Assembly (NCBI RefSeq): GCF_000001735.4
Contig: NC_003071.7
Span: forward strand, 12,269,151-12,333,150
Direction: 5' to 3'
Origin: Arabidopsis thaliana
Lineage: Eukaryota > Streptophyta > Magnoliopsida > Brassicales > Brassicaceae
Length of the DNA stretch: 64,000 nt
In this document: positions 59,451 to 64,000 of the stretch, in pieces
Layout: each line of letters starts with the position of its first letter
How positions within the stretch are numbered: the first letter of the stretch is position 1
Position numbers and translations under genes: made by a program
Notes under the pieces: model-generated
Seen by the model: only the letters and a program-made list of their open reading frames with translations
Told to the model about the DNA's origin: nothing
Databases searched by the model: none

Positions 59451-59454
59451 TTCA

Positions 59455-59793
59455 ATGGAACCAATTCTTGAAAAAACCTCAACACGTTGGGAAGTTCTTG
59501 TTCAAACAGCAACATGGACAATTCTCCTAATGATCACAGTGGCTTTGGCTTCATTTGCTCCGGAGATGGCGTTTGTGTCGAAATTAAAGTCATCTTCCGA
59601 TGGGTTCGTTAGGATTCCGATGGATTTACCGGGAGAAATGTTAATCTTGCCGTCAGAAATGGTGAAGAATTCATATTTAGACGTTTTTTTACCAACGATA
59701 TTCGCAGGAGTTATGGTCATTGCTTCTGTTTCTTTATTACGATCATGTTTTGGTATTGAAGGTGTTGTAGAAGAAATCGAAGAACAATGTTGA
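59455..59793 (+). CDS. Small predicted membrane protein with two TM segments
   Basis: The family is unknown to me. The 112-aa frame starts MEPILEKTSTRWEVLVQ. A first hydrophobic segment is at about residues 19-37 (TWTILLMITVALASFAP). A polar loop includes SSSDGFVRIPMDLPGEM. A second segment is at about residues 80-99 (LPTIFAGVMVIASVSLL). The acidic tail ends EEIEEQC. An in-frame ATG 42 codons upstream (59329) would give 154 aa, but that part reads like a leader (Ser/His-rich, no domain), so the shorter start is preferred. It ends only 60 bp before the tRNA-Cys gene on the same strand. The position fits the small locus between H2B and H4. Confidence 0.72.
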   Translation: MEPILEKTSTRWEVLVQTATWTILLMITVALASFAPEMAFVSKLKSSSDGFVRIPMDLPGEMLILPSEMVKNSYLDVFLPTIFAGVMVIASVSLLRSCFGIEGVVEEIEEQC

Positions 59794-59852
59794 TGACATT
59801 TTCGTCATATCTATGGGTTATATGTATGTAATTGATATTAATTAATCAATAA

Positions 59853-59924
59853 GGGTCCTTAGCTCAGTGGTAGAGCAATTGACTGCAGATCAATAGGTCA
59901 CCGGTTCGAATCCGGTAGGGCCCT
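59853..59924 (+). tRNA. tRNA-Cys (anticodon GCA)
   Basis: All four arms can be drawn. The acceptor stem is GGGTCCT with AGGGCCC and discriminator T. The D stem is GCTC/GAGC. The anticodon stem is ATTGA/TCAAT around the loop CTGCAGA, with anticodon GCA at 59885-59887. The T stem is ACCGG/CCGGT around TTCGAAT. It is 72 nt, without intron, with A and B box promoters (TAGCTCAGTGG and GGTTCGAATCC). The T4-G69 pair in the acceptor stem is a normal wobble. It appears functional. Confidence 0.97.
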
Positions 59925-59927
59925 TTC

Positions 59928-59933
59928 TTTTTT
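59928..59933 (+). terminator. Pol III terminator of tRNA-Cys
   Basis: A run of six T begins four bases after the tRNA discriminator base, an efficient RNA polymerase III stop. Confidence 0.85.
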
Positions 59934-59939
59934 GTTTTA

Positions 59940-60490
59940 GAAACTGTTTTCTTGTTTATATTAACCGTTCATTTTATTTGATCTGACGGTGATGAATGTA
60001 TCGTTACAAATATGTGTTGGATCGATGACGTGTCATTAGATTTCACAAAACTCTGAATAATTTTCACAACAAATTCTTACACTAGGGAATGCGAAAATGA
60101 TTTTTTGCAAGAAATATTATAAGCCAATTAAGTGTATGAATCTTATATATAAAGCTAAGAACTTTAAAACGCTCACATTGAGTCCATATTTGTCATTCGA
60201 TTCTTATACCTCTAAACTTTAAATTGCTCACATTTAGTCCTTATTTGTTTTTCAATCTTCAAAAACATAGTTCAATCAATTCCTTTGATTAGTTTTCGAT
60301 TGATAATCCTTTACCATGAATTTCAGAGATTAAAGAGTAATTAGAGCAAATGGTACTTATCATTAATCCATTACAATGCTGCCCTAATTACAACACAAAA
60401 CGAAACCCTAAAATTCAACCCAATTTCTGGAATTTCTTGATCGCAAGACTTAAATCATCATCATTCACCAGAAAACCCAGATCTCAAATT
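59940..60490. other. Spacer and H4 3' untranslated region
   Basis: No gene is supported. The stretch at 60330-60490 is the likely H4 3' region. An AAACCCTA telo-box-like word lies at 60403-60410, on the downstream side of H4, so it is probably incidental. Confidence 0.5.
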
Positions 60491-60492
60491 GA

Positions 60493-60957
<465 letters not shown>

Positions 60958-60959
60958 GA

Positions 60960-61685
60960 AAGGTTTATGAGATATATGGATCCTTGATTATTAATGAATC
61001 GACGGTTGTAGATTGGGTTATTATGTTAGTCACGGATTGTGGATTTTTGATTTTTCCTTTTGAACCAAGTGAGTCAACCGGACCGGTTATATGTACTAAA
61101 TTACAATGGATATCGAAAATAATTAGTATAACTATGGAGTATATTTTACTTTTACTTTTCAGCTACCATAAAAAAAGGTAAATTCTCAGATCTCTTTTTT
61201 TACTATCCATATATTTTAAAAAATTTAAAAATTGTTTTTTTACATTATTATTATTTGGACAAGTTGAATGCACTTGGAAAAAAAAAAAAAACATATTCTA
61301 CTATAAGGGTTTGAATCCAAATGTGGTATAGTGGATATGTTGAACATAACTCCATTGAATTAATAGAAACAATTACTGTGTACTAACCGTAAGAAGAGAC
61401 GAGACTCTATTTTTGTTGGAATGTTCTGGTTTGAAGCATTTTTACAGGACAACGTAAGGATGTGTGCTTTAGCTAGAATGAAGCAATGTCGTTGTAAGGA
61501 GGTGACGATTATTATTCTAACTGAAAACCATATTGTTATAAAGCCCTTGAGCTCCAAAGCTCTTGTATATCTAGTCTTTTTGTTTTCTCCTTTTTTTCTA
61601 TAACTCAAAAACTCCACTGATGGTAAATTACAAGGTGTTGTTCTTGCTGAAATGTACTAGGATCATATCGATCTCGAAAAACTCG
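60960..61685. other. Spacer upstream of H4
   Basis: No gene is supported. Open frames on both strands at 61360-61617 overlap and share no known motif. The stretch is AT-rich with an A13 run near 61279. Confidence 0.5.
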
Positions 61686-62043
61686 TAAAACGTGTGTTCT
61701 TGATTTAATCTCCAAAGTGAATACCATGAGTGTTTGTCATAGAATTCTCAACAAGTTGAAGACTTATCTAAATCTTGAAGAATGAACTCAAAATTTCTGT
61801 TATAAGATTTCTTTCAACTACAAAATGATATGCAAAATATTGGTATTAGCTTCATACCATAACTAGACGCACAAATCTTGATGAAAGAAACTTGCAGCCA
61901 AGAAATTCCTTCATGAATCGCATTCAACACAAAGCTCATCAAAGATCAAAACTCTGCTCTTCTCCAATGGTTTTTTCTTGCAAAGTCAACTTGTTAAGGT
62001 ATATTTGGATCGGTCCTTTACCAAAATGAAAGAAAAAAACTAT

Positions 62044-62103
62044 TCCGCTGCCGGGTTTGAACCCAGATTTCATCATTGAAATAAACATGTGTGCTACAGC
62101 GGA
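62044..62103 (-). pseudogene. tRNA-Glu-like relic, copy A
   Basis: On the minus strand the 60-bp block has an acceptor pair TCCGCTG/CAGCGGA and a T arm around TTCAAAC (GGGTTCAAACCC), but the D arm and anticodon region are shortened and altered (TAGCACACATGTTTATTTCA). The ends resemble plant tRNA-Glu (TCCGTTG...CAACGGA) with a compensated pair change. No usable anticodon loop is present. Confidence 0.6.
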
Positions 62104-62527
62104 TTGGTTGAAAGTATCTCCAATTAACTAGTATATACCCTGTCTAATTAATACTCTCTACCTATCACGTGTTAAGACCGAACACATATTAAGAGAAAGA
62201 GAGGAGAGCCACTAGTTTTGTTTAAGTGTTCTCTTAACAATGTGTGTTCTTGATTCAATCTTTTAAAAAAATGGTGTGAGTGATATATAATGTGGTTCTT
62301 TGATTGTACCAATTGACATATACTAGATTCATAAATCAGAAACTCAAACAAATACTCAGATTAAACACCACTATTAACTATTATCCGTTAATTTGACAAA
62401 AGAGTTTTGACTATCCCAATTTTCACAAGATATATGACTCATTCTGTCAACTAAGCACAAATCATCGTAATAACATCTTAGTAACAACATGTTAGTCGTA
62501 TTTGGAAGAGATAAGCACTATCTTGAT

Positions 62528-63660
62528 GGATTTAGTTGGTCCCACACTAAATCCGGAAATTATACAATTAAATCCGGGTATTGGGCTGCGCGAGATTTGT
62601 CTCGTCCTACTTGTGACCTCCCTTTTTAGGGACCGAGTGTTTTTGCACTTCAGGCACAAGTATGGAAGCTTAAAACTACGCGAAACCTTATGCATTTTGC
62701 GTGGCAATGTATCACGGGGTGTCTAGCCACTTGTCAAAGACTTGTCTACCGACATATTGGCACAGATAAAGGATGTCCTCGTTGCGGAGCGGAAGAGGAG
62801 ACTATTAATCACATCCTTTTTCATTGTCCGCATTCCAGACAGATTTGGGCATTGTCACCTATTCCCACTTCAGGGCACCTCTTCCCTAGGAGCTCCCTCT
62901 TCTATAATTTTGATTTTCTCTTCTGGCGGGGCAAGGAATTCGGAATAGGAGAGGATGTTCTTGAACTCTTTCCATGGATACTTTGGTATATATGGAAAAG
63001 TCGTAATCGATTTTTGTTCGAGAATTTTAAAGAACCTCCTTTGGAGACTTTGGCCTTGGTGATCAAAGAGGCAATTGCCTGAAAACAAGCAAACCAAAAA
63101 GAAGTAGCCATCACAGAGTCTATTTCACTTCCGGTTCTGGCACATCTCCCTCCCCCTAGGACTTCTGAGTGTCAGTTTGATGCTTCTTGGCATTTGGAGG
63201 ATACTCTGAGTGGACATGGATGGATTTTAGTTGATCAAGATATTACTCTTCATCTTGGCCTCAAAAGTACGAAAAGAAGTCTATCACCGCTTCATGCGGA
63301 AGTGGACTCCTTGCTTTGGGCTATGAAGTGCATGATATCAATTGGCGAGACCTCTGGAGCCTTTGCATCTGATTGCTCCGATTTGATATCTCTTCTCGAT
63401 AACCAAGAAGAATGGCCAACTTTTGCAGCGGAATTGGCCTCTTTTCGATCTCTTATTGTTTTTTTTCCTTCTTTTCGTATTAGATTTATTCCTCGTAGTT
63501 TTAACACTTGAGCAGACCTTTTAGCCAAAAAAGCTAGGACTAGAAATATTCTTTTTTCCCATGTAAGCAAGTCGGTTCCTGAATGGCTCTCCCTAGCGGA
63601 TAGCGTCTTTCCGATAACTTAATAAAAATGGTGTTTGACGGAAAAAAAAAAAAAAAAAAA
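62528..63660 (+). mobile_element. 5'-truncated LINE (non-LTR retrotransposon) with target-site duplication
   Basis: The 1,133-bp insertion holds the C-terminal part of a LINE ORF2. One frame runs from its first base with three in-frame stops (near 62628, 63080 and 63509). It encodes TKSGNYTIKSGYWAARD, then MHFAWQCITGCLATCQRL and the zinc knuckle CPRCGAEEETINHILFHCPH of the reverse transcriptase zinc-binding domain, then an RNase H domain with FDASW, HAEVDSLLWAM, ASDCSDLI and ADLLAKKA. It ends GTTTGACGG plus 19 A. GCACTATCTTGAT occurs perfectly on both sides (62515-62527 and 63662-63674). This is a dead but fairly recent insertion; the reverse transcriptase core and endonuclease are missing. 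Confidence 0.93.
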
Positions 63661-63901
63661 GGCACTATCTTGATATTAGCTTCATACTGTGACTAAAAGT
63701 ACAATTCTTGAAGCAACTTGGAACAATAGATTTCTTCTTGAATCTCCTTCTTAGAAACTCTGCCCCTAATCCAATAATTTCTTCTTAGAAAGTCAACTTA
63801 GACAAGCATAATCAATTTTATAATAAAGACTGGTGTAGATGTTCAAATATCTTGAATATGTCCTTAATTTACCTGACTAAAAGAATTGGAAAAAAAAGTA
63901 T

Positions 63902-63964
63902 TCCGCTGCCGGGGTTTGAACCCGGATTTCATGACATTGAAATTAACCGATGTGCTACAGCGGA
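63902..63964 (-). pseudogene. tRNA-Glu-like relic, copy B
   Basis: This is the better-preserved copy, 63 bp on the minus strand. It has acceptor pair TCCGCTG/CAGCGGA, an A-box-like TAGCACATCGG, T arm CCGGG-TTCAAAC-CCCGG, and a TTTCA/TGAAA stem with a six-base loop ATGTCA. The 3' half of the D stem is missing, so it is about nine bases short of a standard tRNA. It resembles Arabidopsis tRNA-Glu at both ends. It is probably not a functional tRNA, but both internal Pol III boxes are recognisable. Confidence 0.62.
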
Positions 63965-64000
63965 TCTGTTGAATATATTTCCATTCAATTAGTACATAGA

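Larger units (their letters stand above)
61690..64000 (+). repeat. Diverged segmental duplication, second copy split by a LINE
   Basis: Copy A (about 61690-62140) and copy B (about 62240-62527 plus 63675-64000, with the LINE between) share, in order, GTGTGTTCTTGATT.AATCT, then TATTAGCTTCATAC, CTTGA.GAA/AGCAACTTG-like words, AAAGTCAACTT and the tRNA-Glu-like block TATTCCGCTGCCGGG..TTTGAACCC followed by GTGCTACAGCGGAT. The match is strongest around the tRNA-like block and weaker toward the left. The window ends inside or just after copy B. Confidence 0.6.

Noticed and set aside
59329-59454. Upstream in-frame ATG extending the two-TM protein by 42 codons
   Set aside because: The added part looks like an untranslated leader and has no recognisable protein feature; not fully excluded.
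62690-63511. Two open frames that could be called separate hypothetical genes
   Set aside because: They are in the same reading frame and are the zinc-binding and RNase H parts of one LINE remnant bounded by a target-site duplication.

Overview
The window is plant nuclear DNA and I recognise it from memory as Arabidopsis thaliana chromosome 2, around loci At2g28620 to At2g28740. No database search was run. The basis is the order and the exact protein lengths of the genes: kinesin-5, KCS12 (476 aa), EXO70H5 (605 aa), EXO70H8 (573 aa), a metal-binding HMA protein (265 aa), ESB1 (447 aa), a bicupin (356 aa), a DUF1635 protein, AGL46 (329 aa), a C2H2 zinc finger (156 aa), histone H2B and histone H4. 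The DNA is AT-rich, has GT..AG introns, and carries MITEs and a non-LTR retrotransposon remnant.

Layout. 1-1.8 kb: 5' part of a kinesin-5 gene (minus) with a leader intron holding a Tourist-like MITE and a promoter rich in mitotic AACGG elements. 3.2-3.6 kb: a small Cys-tailed gene (plus). 6.6-8.0 kb: KCS12 (minus). 8.3-15.4 kb: gene-poor, with a Stowaway MITE and a tiny retro-insertion. 15.5-21.8 kb: two tandem EXO70H genes (minus), with a small three-exon gene for a secreted or membrane protein between them. 26.3-27.8 kb: HMA gene (plus). 31.2-32.6 kb: ESB1 (minus), with a PPR-like relic upstream. 34.0-35.6 kb: bicupin (minus). 38.0-39.3 kb: DUF1635 gene (minus). 39.6-48.2 kb: gene-poor, with a MITE and small repeats. 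48.2-49.6 kb: AGL46 (minus), carrying a repeated exon module. 53.8-54.3 kb: zinc-finger repressor (plus), followed by a diverged duplication of about 0.45 kb. 57.9-60.8 kb: H2B (plus), a small two-TM protein (plus), tRNA-Cys (plus) and H4 (minus). 61.7-64.0 kb: a diverged segmental duplication with paired tRNA-Glu-like relics; one copy is split by a 5'-truncated LINE flanked by a perfect 13-bp target-site duplication.

The genes do not form one pathway. Local themes are barrier-polymer biology (KCS12 for very-long-chain acyl chains, ESB1 for Casparian-strip lignin), exocyst paralogues, and cell-division genes. The kinesin-5 promoter and the divergent small gene both carry mitosis-specific activator-type motifs, and both histone genes are S-phase type. 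The most interesting structural signals are a repeated exon module in AGL46 that appears to have made new introns, an EXO70H5-specific intron at a site that is intronless in EXO70H8, and very short LINE-tail insertions recognisable by their target-site duplications.
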